A DNA stretch of 64,000 nt, taken from contig NC_056758.1 in the NCBI RefSeq assembly GCF_018687715.1, positions 15,808,501-15,872,500 on the forward strand. Direction: 5' to 3'. The DNA comes from Carya illinoinensis. Its lineage: Eukaryota; Streptophyta; Magnoliopsida; Fagales; Juglandaceae. The notes beneath the pieces are model-generated. The model did no database searches. It was not told the origin of the DNA and worked only from the letters and a program-made list of their open reading frames with translations. Shown one piece after another: positions 48,101 to 59,700 of the stretch (its first letter is position 1; each line of letters opens with the position of its first letter). The translations under genes and the position numbers were made by a program.

Positions 48101-48314
48101 TGTCAATGATATTTATATAAGGCAGTAGATATATATGGTTGTAAACAGCAGTAGTTGTATATATGTGTGTAGGCGCCAACTTTAGTTTATTTCCTTTCTT
48201 GTATTCCTTTATTCTTTCCTATTTTACAGATGACTTGTAGGCTGCAATTAAGACTTGGCAGCATATATAATACATGGAAACTCTCATTTTGAGGGTATTC
48301 AAGCAAACTTGATA
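48101..48314 (+). repeat. Copia 3' LTR (214 bp)
   Basis: It begins TGTCAATGAT after the polypurine tract and ends ACTTGATA, with the terminal CA changed to TA. It is 15 bp longer than the 5' copy because of an extra segment around 48120-48137. Confidence 0.95.
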
Positions 48315-48319
48315 GTATG

Positions 48320-49319
48320 GACTACAAGAAAACCGAGTAGTAAATCATACATACCGAGATAAGAGCCCTTGAGAAATTAAAAGTAAAAATAATTTCACGG
48401 AGAACTTGCATCCAATATTCAAAACGTCACACAAGATTTTAACTCGAGGACTCCAAGTCCTTCCAATAGTATGAAAACCATCTTACAAACCCATATTCGT
48501 CTATTAATATGTGCACCATGGTCTCCCCTTAAAATAACAGTACACACACCATGGATCCCTTTGCTACACCGCAAGTAACAATCACACATATGACTTGGTT
48601 ATAAGTAAAACTTGGCTTCATGTCCCATTCTTGACCACATCATCCTCTAGCCTCTACCAACTGACCATGACTTCGACTTGAGAGCATTGCCGTCGTTTCC
48701 AAACCCTTTGTTCACCCAGTGACAACTTAGGGTATGCCACTCAATTATTAGACTCTCCTAAGTAACTAGAGGACCTTCACCAAAATAATGTCCTATCTCG
48801 GTTATGGGTCATGACTCACGTGCACACCCACATACTCCTCTTATAATTAGAAACAATAAGCATTCTAAAATAATAATATCATCTTTTTTATAAAGCAAAA
48901 AGTAACTCACCTCAACATAGTGATATAGTACACATGTGGATAACTCAAAATCAAAGCATCATGAATATGTTATGCTTTAGTATTTCAAAGACAACAACAT
49001 AGTCAATCAAAATACAACATGCTCACAGACATTAATTGTGATTGTAAGCATTGTTGCGGAGAAAAGCCTAACTTGGTAGTGAGTTTTACTGAATCAATCA
49101 TTGGTGGGCTGGCTTCAAGTGGAATAGTGACTACCTTTCCCTCCTTAGTGAGTCTAGGACTTCAAGGAAAAAAGATGCTCTGAGTAGTGAAAGTTCACTA
49201 GGATTTGTCTTCGATGTGTCAGCTTCCCTTGTTTCAATGGTAAATCTGGCCACCCAAGTGTGTGAGTAGAAGTTCGACTTGGGAGTTCGGGTTTAGTTTC
49301 TCTCTTTGAGGTTATAATA

Positions 49320-49359
<40 letters not shown>

Positions 49360-49560
49360 TTTGGGTTTTCAAAATCAGAGTATGGGAGTGAGACTGAGTG
49401 AGATGGAGCTTTTATATGGAGGGAATTGCCCTAATGGGTCTGATAACTCTTGACATGAGTTGGTTGGTTGATCGGCAAGGAGCCACCGTCCAAGTGTACA
49501 CTAGATAAAGGGAGTGTCAAAGAAGAAATGGACATGCTCTACAAGTATAAAAAATGAGTT
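48320..49560. other. Spacer right of copia element
   Basis: No gene was recognised. A (GA)n tract spans 49322-49356. A serine/leucine frame on the minus strand (49154-49372) is this tract in translation. The piece between 48320 and 49500 may be the continuation of whatever repeat holds the copia insertion. Confidence 0.4.
49322..49356. repeat. (GA)n microsatellite
   Basis: About 17 GA dinucleotides, flanked by gatga and atttttggg. Confidence 0.9.
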
Positions 49561-49571
49561 TTGATATGTAT

Positions 49572-49709
49572 AAGCAAAGTCGCTTACTAATCTGCATATC
49601 AATATTGATTCCTTCATATTCAAAATTTAAACTAACATTATTTTCAATAAAATCTACTTTTTAATCAATCACATTAGATTGGTGCACATATTAGTATGCA
49701 GTTGTGCTT
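49572..49709. mobile_element. 138-bp MITE, copy 2 (partner 33405-33542)
   Basis: The left arm is aagcaaagtcgcttactaat and the right arm attagtatgcagttgtgctt. Length and orientation equal copy 1, and the interior shares attttcaataaaatctac and attggtgca. Overall similarity is roughly 80 percent by eye. Confidence 0.75.
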
Positions 49710-49739
49710 GCAACTAAATTTTTTCATAAAAAATTCAAC

Positions 49740-50575
49740 CAAGGAGATGGGAAGCTTAGTCTGCTGCTTGTAAATGTTGTCCATGTGGTGCAAAGCTTTT
49801 GCTCATGGTCGGGCGCTTGGTCTTCGAGTCCATGATCCCTTTGGCCTACGCATGCCTCTTGCAAAATGTAGCCATTTGAGTTTGAGATTTTTCATGAGAA
49901 TGCTTGCTTGCTTTCGAGCACTCCCAAAATTCTTCCAAGCATGCCCACTCATTCTTGAGCTTCTTGCTCGTTTTTCTCCATGTATAGCATAGGGTTGATC
50001 TCCTCGCTATAGCTCAAATGAAAGGTAGGGAGAGGAACGCACCTTGGGAATTTTTCTTGGATCTGTTTTGCCTTACTCGTGGAACATGTTTCAAACTCTA
50101 CCTCGCTTTCGAATTTGCTCGCCTCGCATCACGCCCCGCACTAACCATTGCTCACCTGGTGTTAATTCCACATACCTCTGGGCCCCTCTTGTCGATGCTC
50201 ACTTACTTCACTTGCTTGCTTACCCTTGCTTGAGCTCCTTTGCTCGCTCAGGGGGGTCATGCTTGCCCAAGTCTCGTTCGCCCGTGACTTTTTGCTTGCC
50301 TTGATCGTTTGACGAGGTCTTCCCTTGTGCACGAAATTACAATTTTCTGCATAGTTACGTTGCTTCTGCATAGGGAGTTTCTACCTACGATGAGTGTAGT
50401 TCCCACATGGACAAAATGTGACATTTTTATATACAAATAATCATACTAATATACATGCAGTAAATAACTAACTTTGCGGATTGTTCATGATTAAGGAATG
50501 CTGACTCATATGTACAAATGTCGACAGGAAGGTAAAAGAGTACATAAAGGCCAATATTGACATGAACATAGACAA
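49740..50575. other. Unassigned GC-richer sequence, no gene accepted
   Basis: 49774-50304 holds overlapping short frames and repeated cttgctcg/gcttgc motifs, similar in flavour to the array at 23050-23420. No protein domain was recognised in any frame. I leave it unassigned. Confidence 0.4.
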
Positions 50576-50578
50576 TAA

Positions 50579-50751
50579 GAAAAATGATACACAGAGAATC
50601 ATTTTCACAATCCTTTACACAACTATGTTTTAAATAAATAACATTGTTGTAAAATAACTTATAGAAGTAATATCGTTTAACAGAAATACCCTCAATTTAA
50701 AATATGGTTGTGTGAAAAGTTGTAAAAACGATTATACATGTATTATTACTC
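50579..50751. mobile_element. MITE with about 55-bp inverted ends
   Basis: The left arm (50579-50633) starts gaaaaatgatacacagag. The right arm (50697-50751), read in reverse complement, starts gagtaataatacatgtat. The arms agree at about three quarters of positions over 55 bases, including cacaac.at.ttttaa at their inner ends. The total of 173 bp is almost all terminal repeat. Confidence 0.7.
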
Positions 50752-50754
50752 AAT

Positions 50755-51449
50755 TCCCTCTTGTTCCTAGATGATTCTTTCCCAGAATTTGGCTGTGCAA
50801 TTATTGACTTATGCTCTATCTCTTGCTCCTTATCTTAAATGTGTGATACCAAAAGAACAAAGCTGAAAAATGTTTTAGTTTTCCTCATGGTTTGTTTGTA
50901 TCTGGAGCGTTTCAATCCGAGAATAAAATATCATTTTTCTCTTAAAGCAGCACTCCCCAGAGCAAACATCACTATTATATATGGCTGGCCACCCAATCAA
51001 ACAGTTGTTATATAGAATTTGGTGGGGGACCCATTGGAAAGTAATCAATTCTTAACTGTAATAGGATTCACCATTTGTTTATCTCAGAAGCACCCATTTA
51101 TTTATTTTTTAATATTAATCTTACCATAAGTACCGAGTGATATATAGTTGCACTCTAGGGTTTGTTGATTCATTAAAATTGCAATAGTTGTTGTTCATTC
51201 ATAAATATCCATAGAAATTAAGGAAAATTATAATTTCCTGTCATCTTAATTTTTTGAACATCTTGTTTCGGTGGTACCAATCTAATAGGTTGATCATTAT
51301 TACTAATTCTCTGCCCATAAAAAATGATTTAGTTACATTTAATATACAGCACGTACGGATCATAATAATCAAATATATTAGCTTCCTTAAGGTGGCATTT
51401 ACATTTAAGTGTCATCTATTAGTTGAAAAAAAAAAAAAAAAGAAGCTCA
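50755..51449. other. Intergenic, between MITE and PIR 3' end
   Basis: AT-rich sequence with no gene recognised. Confidence 0.45.
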
Positions 51450-51683
51450 ATTGGCAATGAAATTTGTATTCCGCATGGACCACTTCAATACATCATCAAA
51501 ACTGTTAAATTATAATCTTATCAAATGAAATGCTCAATTTGTTGACTAACCATAATGTAAACCGTATGCAGGTATGCAGTTAGACTCACTAATATAGTTA
51601 GACAACTTCTCTTAGGATAAATTTCAATCCCAATCGGTATGTACCACCAGGCTCCTTTCTTAGGATAAGTTCTGACAACTCTC
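51450..51683 (-). other. Probable 3' UTR of PIR
   Basis: Sequence directly after the PIR stop. A small internal duplication is visible: caggctcctttct occurs at 51649 and again at 51685. No clear polyadenylation signal could be fixed. The left limit is a guess, set at the A-run near 51426-51441. Confidence 0.35.
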
Positions 51684-53444
51684 TCAGGCTCCTTTCTGAG
51701 GCAGCGTTTCAAATGCAGAAACTGTATTCTCAAATTTAATCCTATGCAGAGGGGCACCACTTTGCTTGATAGCACAAGCTGTCTTGTCTTCGAGGGGGCA
51801 ACGTGCTTTCAGCATGGAGAACACATGGTTATTCAGTCTCCTTGCTTTCTTCATTGCTTCTAAAAGTGCTTCCCACCCCTTATTTAAAAGAAACATGCAT
51901 TCATTCATAACACCACAAAAGGCAATTGTAAAGAGAAACTAGATTAATGCCAAAACTTCCAAAGGGTTTTAATTTTTATTGCGCTGGGTTTTAGAAAGTT
52001 CCAAGATTTTTATTTAGGAAATAATAATAATAATAAGAAATCTTGCTAATTTTGGAGCACGAGAAATTTAGGACTGCACATATATTTCCAGAATCAAGAT
52101 AGGTAAAATTTAAAAATAAAAATAAATAAATAAAATAAAATAAAACATGGAGAATCATTTTAGCTTGTGGTCTAAAACAACTAGCATGAAAACCGTAAGT
52201 TCACAACAAAGACAAAGATATACTTTACCTGAGCAAAATGAACTTTATGTGTCTGTGTTATTGATGCAGCCTCCACTTCTGCAACATTGAGGACCTGATA
52301 TGAAAAATCAAAAAGCTCAAAATGCAGCTGTTGCCCAAGCAAGTACACCACGGTGCAAGCACCCCAGGCAACCGAATCACCCAGCACTTCATTATTGTTT
52401 GATAATGCCTGAGTAGTCTCTTCAAGATATCCCTATATAGTACAAAGATTAGAACATGTTAGCAGCAAAAAAGACATTCAACATTTGCATGCTCCTAGAC
52501 TGAAATGCAGAAGGAAAAAAATGATGATTCACTGAAGCTTAGTCGTCAACCATTTCAACCAAAAGAATAATCACGGGGCTCCTGGGGCAAAATTATTACT
52601 TGATGCTCACAACTGGCTTATGTAAATTCTTTTTTTAAATTCTTTTAATCATTCTAAAGCTTCCCCACCAGGGACTTCTTATAATCCAGAATTCTAAAGC
52701 TTCCCCACCAGGGACTTCTTATAATCCAGATTCATGCAATAACATTTTTTCCCGAACTGAATACACTGCTCGCTGTGAACTGACATGATCATTTAACATG
52801 CCTCTCCCTCTCAATTGATAGGACAAATATAGAACTAATAAGTCAGTATGAAAATGTTATCTAAAGATGCAAAAAAAGTACTTCGATATATAATTATGGG
52901 TCTTCAGCACCAATTCTTCTTATAAAAGCATTGCAGAGTGTATATAGTGATACACACCCTACAATAATTTAAACTCACAAGTGAAAATTTGCAGCATATT
53001 CAACAGATATGTCCATTGAAAAAAGTTTATATATCAAATAATACACAGACAGATCAAAGACATTATGTGGACAGACCAAATATATAAGTGATGGAAGTTG
53101 TTTCTTACAATTTGAAGGCCGCTATATATACGGTAGAAATCCTTTGATGTTGTAATGTCGATAAACCCTGTCTTTGGACCAGTACTCCACTTGCTACAAT
53201 ATTTATCCAGTGCTGCACTTGTGAAAGCAAGGGTATACTCCAGCACGCTTCCAGAATTCATGTTAGCCTTGTACAAGAGATCTGATACAAAACGAGACAT
53301 TTAAACCCTCAAACTGGAGAGTCATCAAATGAATGAAACAATAACAGGGAAAATGGCAGACACTTAAACCTATGGGCAACAAGAAGAGTGCATGCATTTT
53401 CAGGACTAGCATTAAAATTATGAAACACAAAGCTGACAGTGGTG

Positions 53445-53475
<31 letters not shown>

Positions 53476-56400
53476 TGCCTGTTTTCATTTGCAATTGGCC
53501 ATTCAACCAAACCTTACCGTTATGATAATGGTTTGGTGATTAAGCTCACTATTTCCAATCAGTTGTTTAAGCTATTGAAATATGCAGCAGTTTAAAAAGG
53601 TATCAAAGGAAGTGCTGCTGAGTTTGAACCTCGATTCTACATTACCTCCAATTCAATATGTTGGGCACAACTCATTTAGGGTAATCTAGGTCTAGGAAAT
53701 GGCCAGAGTTGCAAGCTATGAACGATAAAATTTGGACCAGGATCAAACTGGCAAAAGGTTGAGAGAAATCTCTCACCAGCTGTAATTTTGAAGTTAAAAA
53801 CTATTAAGGATGAACTTTGGACCAGGGTCAAACTGGGGAAAAGGGAAAATTCTTGAATCAAGATTGAGAAATTACTCCAACAAAACAATTAAATCCTTTC
53901 AATTTGGCATTCCCAAAATTGCAGATGTATGGAAAATGATCCCTCTTTGTTTCATGTGGTGTCTTTGGATGAAGAGAAATGGGCGGTTGCAGGAAATGTG
54001 TGGTATCCAACACCTTATTATTGTGAGCTACTGTTATTGACTTCAATGGGATTAGTTTTCATAGATAGGTGTTCTCTTTGTATATCTCCTGTGTACTTGA
54101 GCTACGCCTACTCTCTTCTAAAAATAAAATTTACTTAAACTATCAAAAAAATAAAAAGGTTCTGTGATTCATCTATAGCCAAAGCCACCATGACAAGCTC
54201 AGGGCATTGGCCTTCCAAGCTACCTCATTAGTTCTGTGAAATCCACCCTTGCCAAAGGGAATTTTATCAGAAACTGACGGTAGTAAATCCCTTGCATCCA
54301 ACTACGAGAATACCGGTTCACCAATATTCATTTCCTCTAAATAATTTGAAACCATGAGTTCCAAAAACTTGCTATTAGCCAAAAAAATACTTGCATACAA
54401 AATAACACTAAACCCAAAATAGCTCTCCAACACCAATAACTAAATGGTGGGCTTGTGCATCCAGTGTACAAGTATAGATAGAATCAAGGTCATCAAGACT
54501 TTCATAGGAAGTATACACGAGATACACCTAAATAGAAAAGGTAAAAGGAAGAAGAAAATCCTGAAAACTAGGAATGTAAAAACAATCAATGGAAGCCACC
54601 GATGTATAACAGATTTTGAAGTAAAGGGCATTTAGATCCACCACCGACTTCTCACAATTTTCACAGGTCTTATCATTCATTTCTCTCCAAATACACCACA
54701 TTAGGCAAGAGAGAATAAACTTCCACAAAGGTTCACTATGATGATTACCAAAATGCCCTCTCCATTTTCGCATTGTTGCATTAAGTGATTATAAAAATGT
54801 ATCCTAATCCAATAATAATAAAGGTGCCTTGCACAAGCCCTAGGAGAACCATTCCTATAGTAAATCAGTGTTTAGTGTTCCAGTGAGTTCCTTGTTAGAA
54901 CTAGGTTTCACAGCACATAGAGGATACTACGAAAATAAATAGATGTTCATGAACATTTACCATTACAACTGCATCACAGACATCATACAGACCTTATCTT
55001 GACTTTTCTGATAAGTAAATGAATTTTATTCAATCTTGAAACGTGGTGAAATCCAAGTCAACTGGGAGTATACAATAGATACACCTAAGCATTTAGCTAT
55101 AACCCCAAATAATATATTCCCCATTTCAATATATTTAACTATAAGTTTATAACCTAATGGAGTCATTGATAGGGAACGGGATTGAGAACATAAAATTCTT
55201 TTCTTTTTTTCCAATAAGTAAGAAGATCTTTATTAATAAGTGCAAAATACGCAACCCAAGTGCATAGATAGTATATGAGAGAGACGCCTAACAAGTTGAA
55301 GAAAAAGATACTAGAAAATCATGTAAACTAAGTCCACAAAAGTTACAGATGTAGTCAGTAGGAGAAGATTATGAGTAAAAAGTTCTTGAGCTCCCCCGTC
55401 ATCCATTCATGGTCTTTGAAGTCCGGAAAGCAATTCCTAATTTTTTTAAGCTATGCCTAACCAAATTTTCAATTTTCACTCAATCATTATATACTAAAAT
55501 TGAAAAAATAATAATGTGATTCTAACTTTAAATCGTATAAGCCAATCCTCAATTTTGGAGATTATATTCGAGAGCCAAGGATGTGCATCAAACCTCCAAT
55601 ACTGTCCATTGATCCAACCAGAACTTGGTTAAATAGACTTCCCCTGAAACGGCTTCAAACCAAAGGATTGGTGTCTTAAAACTCAACCTTAAAACCGAGC
55701 TTAGAGGATTATTTGCCTAAGTAATGGCCTGGTTTTTTCTCTTCCCAGCAATGGTGGGGAAGGGCAGTTATAGGAAGTGTTGGCTACACTTCTCTCCCTC
55801 CTTTTTCTTTTGGTTAGAATATCTGATACCTCCCAGGAATAGCTATTTGGTACGTATAGTTTACTATTAATTTCTTTAAGATTGTTTTTGCGGAGGGAGA
55901 AGGTAATGGGGAAGGTGAAACGGCAGGGGGCGCTGGAAGTTCTGAAACTGCAGAGAGTGATTCCCCTCTTTTGGGCATTATAATAAAAGCAAAAGCAAGA
56001 TTGTAAGATGTGCAATGGAGCGCACCTGCAGCTTCTGCCTGTTTTGATATGGTGTGGAAAGACATTGGATTTGGACAGTTAGGATCTGATGCAATTGCAG
56101 CAGTGGCAGATGCAAAGAGGTTGACAACAGGGCTGCCTCCATCTTCATTATGCAATATTTGCCCATCTGCACCAGGAAAAAAGCCCAACCAAGGTGCCGT
56201 TTGCATGAAATGTGTGGTATCCACTTCTCTCTGTTTAGCATCCAAGAATGGAGGAGTAAGAAGCAAGAAGGTAAAAGTAATGGATCATATAGGATGCACA
56301 ATAATAGGATGGACAGAATTAAAACAATTAGCACCCTCATCATGCCTAATAACATTTTGCCTCACTGGATACAAAAATATGGAAACACATTAAATCTTTA

Positions 56401-56734
56401 CCTTAAAGGCTTCAGTCTTGCCAATATCTTCTTTTTGCACATGATTGAATTTAGATTTAGATTTTAAAGTTTATGTCCCATATCAAAAGTTCAAAGCACT
56501 AATAATACAAAGGTGATTCTGGGAGAACAGACAGAGTTTGGGTTGTCAAGGCATTAGTTCCTTTAAATGAATGTTTTCTTTCACAAATGAGACACATTAG
56601 GGAATGGAAGGAGCATTTACTTTAAAAATCTCCTATTCTCTTTATTTGCAGGCCAGTTATGCCAAAGGTACTAAAACAGTTTGAGAAAGACAGGTTTGAC
56701 GCTCCTACAATGTTTATGCATGAATTCAAAAATA

Positions 56735-56776
<42 letters not shown>

Positions 56777-59700
56777 AAAGAATCATATGATGGCATGATC
56801 AAGAATGGTGTTTCTCTACACAGCTGATACGTGAAGTCAACGAAATTAAAGTCAAAGGTTATATGAAGCAGCTTCAAGGAAGGACTGATTATAATGACAG
56901 TGTCATAATGCAAGAACGATGTTTCTTCATGCAATTTTTCTAAAAGTGAGGTTTCCTCATGCAGTTGATTCTCAAGTTAACTAAATTAACTAAATTGAAG
57001 CCTTAAAAGTATTTGTTAGCTTCATTCAAGGGATTGATCCTGGCTCTAGTCATATTGGAAGAATGGTGCTACCAAGACGTTGGCTGAACAGCAGGAAATC
57101 ATTTTATGAAAGAAGATGGACACTTTCAATTGCCCCCACCCCCACCATAACCTGTGCTTTTGCAAAGGATGTGAATCAAAAAGCGCAGGATAGAGAAAAA
57201 GGGAATTGTATAGCTGACCACAGGAAGCTTTCTGAAGGCAATTATTTTTCCAAATAAGCATTTTTATAAAATGCAAAAAGCAAAGCTACCCACGTACTCT
57301 GGGTAAATACAAGCAGAGCATTAACTCAGGAGGTGAAGGAAAACAGAAAGACAAAAACTCTACATACATAGAAAAGCTAGCACTATCCTTTTTTATAATA
57401 AGTGAAAAGCTTCCACTATCATTAGCCAAAATCCAGACATAAAGTGTTCATAGCATGGTGGAATAAATTTCACCCTCCATCTTCTCCCATCTTCAAATCC
57501 ACAACATTGCATTCCTTCCGCACACTATACTACAAATAAAGCAGCCATCCTGCAGATTTATACACTGCAATGGCCCAAATCTTGACTGTGACCAACCGAC
57601 CCAACTCCTCTATATAGTTGGTCAAGCATTCCATGTTTAAGTCACAGACCCTAAACCTCATTTTTAATTTGGTAAATAACTTCAATTGAGTCAACCGCAT
57701 TTGAACTAGTTGGAGAACTTTTAAAGTCCAAACCTTATAATCATGATCATCTCATGGTAGGAGGCTTCAAAGATAAGGGTGGATGGGCTCACCATTCAAG
57801 GAAGTACATATTATGGGGTGATCAATCACAGGGTTGATTTGCTAGAATTCTCACAACATTCAAGCTAATTGCTTTTTGATGGTAACATAACCATAAAGCT
57901 CCAAAGTCACCAACCAAAGTTTGTTAAAAGATTCTAGAAAGAGGGCTTATCAATCTACTAAGAGTCCCCAAAAGTAGTATAGATTATACTCAATCTTCTT
58001 GCAGCCTTTGATACCTTTCCAAGGATGGAAAACTCCTACGTACTCTTTTGTATTTTTTTAATCTATCAACGTCATAACTGTTTTAAAATATTGCATACTT
58101 AAAGGAAGTCCAAGGATGAATGAGAGAAATATAATCCATGTATACTAAAAATATCATGTCGGTGCTTGTGTTTTACCAAAACTGCTAAAGAAATTCCAAT
58201 GAATTGTAAATAGTTGAAAATAAATGCAAATTCAGTAGCCACCAATTTTCCTCAAATCAGAACTACATTTTTTCAGTTAGAAATTCCTGAAACATAGTTA
58301 TCGTGATGAAGAGTTTGGACACTGACCAACACAATATCAAGAAGTCCCATCCAATATATGACACTTCCGATCTCCTTTATCCCACGAAGAACTTCTGCTT
58401 TGAGTTCTGATTTCTTCCCCCAATTAAGATTTTCTTTCACAAGCCTCATACAACCTGTATATGTAGAATGAGGCAGAAACACCAAACAGATGAGAGCAGA
58501 AAGAAAAAAAAAAAATGCATTCATCCTAAAATTTAATATCTGAAAACATTAAAAGCACCAGAACATCGCTAGCAATCCACAAACCCATTTTTGACTCACC
58601 CTTACAACATGGGTATCGTTCTGAAATGCAAATCACTCAAGATAGAAGCATGCATTATGTTTTTGTCATCTTGAATTCAACTTATTCACCACTTGCAATA
58701 CATAAGCCAAATAGGTATTTTTTTTATGTGTCAATGAAGATTTTATAAAAAATGCATAAGACATGACCCAAGCACATAGATAGTATACAAGAGACAAACC
58801 TAATTAGAATAGGAAAAGAGAGAAGAAAATCATGGAACCTCAGTCTATTGCAATCTAGTGAAGTTTATGTTAGATGAAAGTCTTGTATCAGTTGATGATG
58901 TAGTGAACATAATTACTCTTAAATAATTTCACAAACATGGTTGGACCCTTGGAAAAGAGTTCAGTTCCAGTTATTCCAAAAATCCTGCAGTCTTGTATAT
59001 TTGTAACAGGCCTACCGATACATTTGTCAGCTGAAGTTATTCATAGTAGTTTCAATATACAGGAAATGCATGCATCAACGCACCATACTAAATAAAAATA
59101 ACACATGTATAGCCGTGTCCAGATGTCTAAGTATCACAAGTGCAGTGTCTAACATCTAATGTCCACTTAAGACTGTGGCGCCAGTTCCTTAATTCTACCG
59201 ACCGTTTTGGATTCAAAATGACACAGGTTCAAATCCTGACGTTATTGTGGAAAGTATTTTTTAGAAATTTTCAATTAGTCTATGTAATTAAATTCCACTT
59301 TCCATTTTCTTATATATGCAAATAAAGCAACATCTCATTTGGAGAATTTACATTTTTACCATTTCTGGACATTTTTTTTAATGGGTATCGGGGGTCGGGA
59401 AACAGCATCCTGACTAATCCCTGGGGTGCACAGGCCCTTGACAAGACGTTTCCCTCAAGTGTACCTCAGGTAATTGAAGGGAAAAATCCCCTAGTCCGAT
59501 GGCCCCTAGAGATTGTTTGCATTCAAGGGGATTTGAACCTTAGACTTGGGGGGAGTATAACCCCAAGGCCTTTACCACTTGACCCAACCCCTAGGGTTTC
59601 ATTTCTGGGCATATATACTCCACTTCAAATATTTTATGAAAGCACAGGCAGACATTTTGATAATTAAATTCTTTCATTGTTGTAAATTTGATATCTTTCT

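Larger units (their letters stand above)
43608..48314 (+). mobile_element. Near-complete Ty1/copia LTR retrotransposon, 4.7 kb, with stop codons
   Basis: All structural parts are present in order: 5' LTR 43608-43806, primer-binding site at 43807, gag, protease, integrase, RT, RNase H, polypurine tract tttgagggagga (48089-48100), 3' LTR 48101-48314, and identical 5-bp target duplications. The LTRs are close in sequence (a few substitutions plus a 15-17 bp indel), so the insertion is fairly recent. Coding capacity is nevertheless broken by at least ten in-frame stops and a frameshift. Order INT-RT marks the copia superfamily. Confidence 0.95.

Noticed and set aside
49774..50304. Overlapping plus-strand frames in a GC-richer block
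   Set aside because: Three frames are open together, composition is repetitive and no protein family was recognised.
55814..56266. 150-codon minus-strand open frame taken as a whole gene
   Set aside because: Only 56026-56230 is PIR exon. The rest is intron read-through on both sides, shown by a donor after GCTGCAG and an acceptor before AGAGAAGTG, with phase matching the neighbouring exons.
57046..57276. Additional PIR exon candidates in the intron
   Set aside because: Neither strand gives CYFIP-like sequence, and exons 58327-58454 and 56026-56230 already join in frame within a continuous conserved stretch.
59223..59245. tRNA gene or second SINE, from a ggttcaaatcc match
   Set aside because: The B-box-like string stands alone. 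No A box lies at the right distance and no cloverleaf can be drawn.
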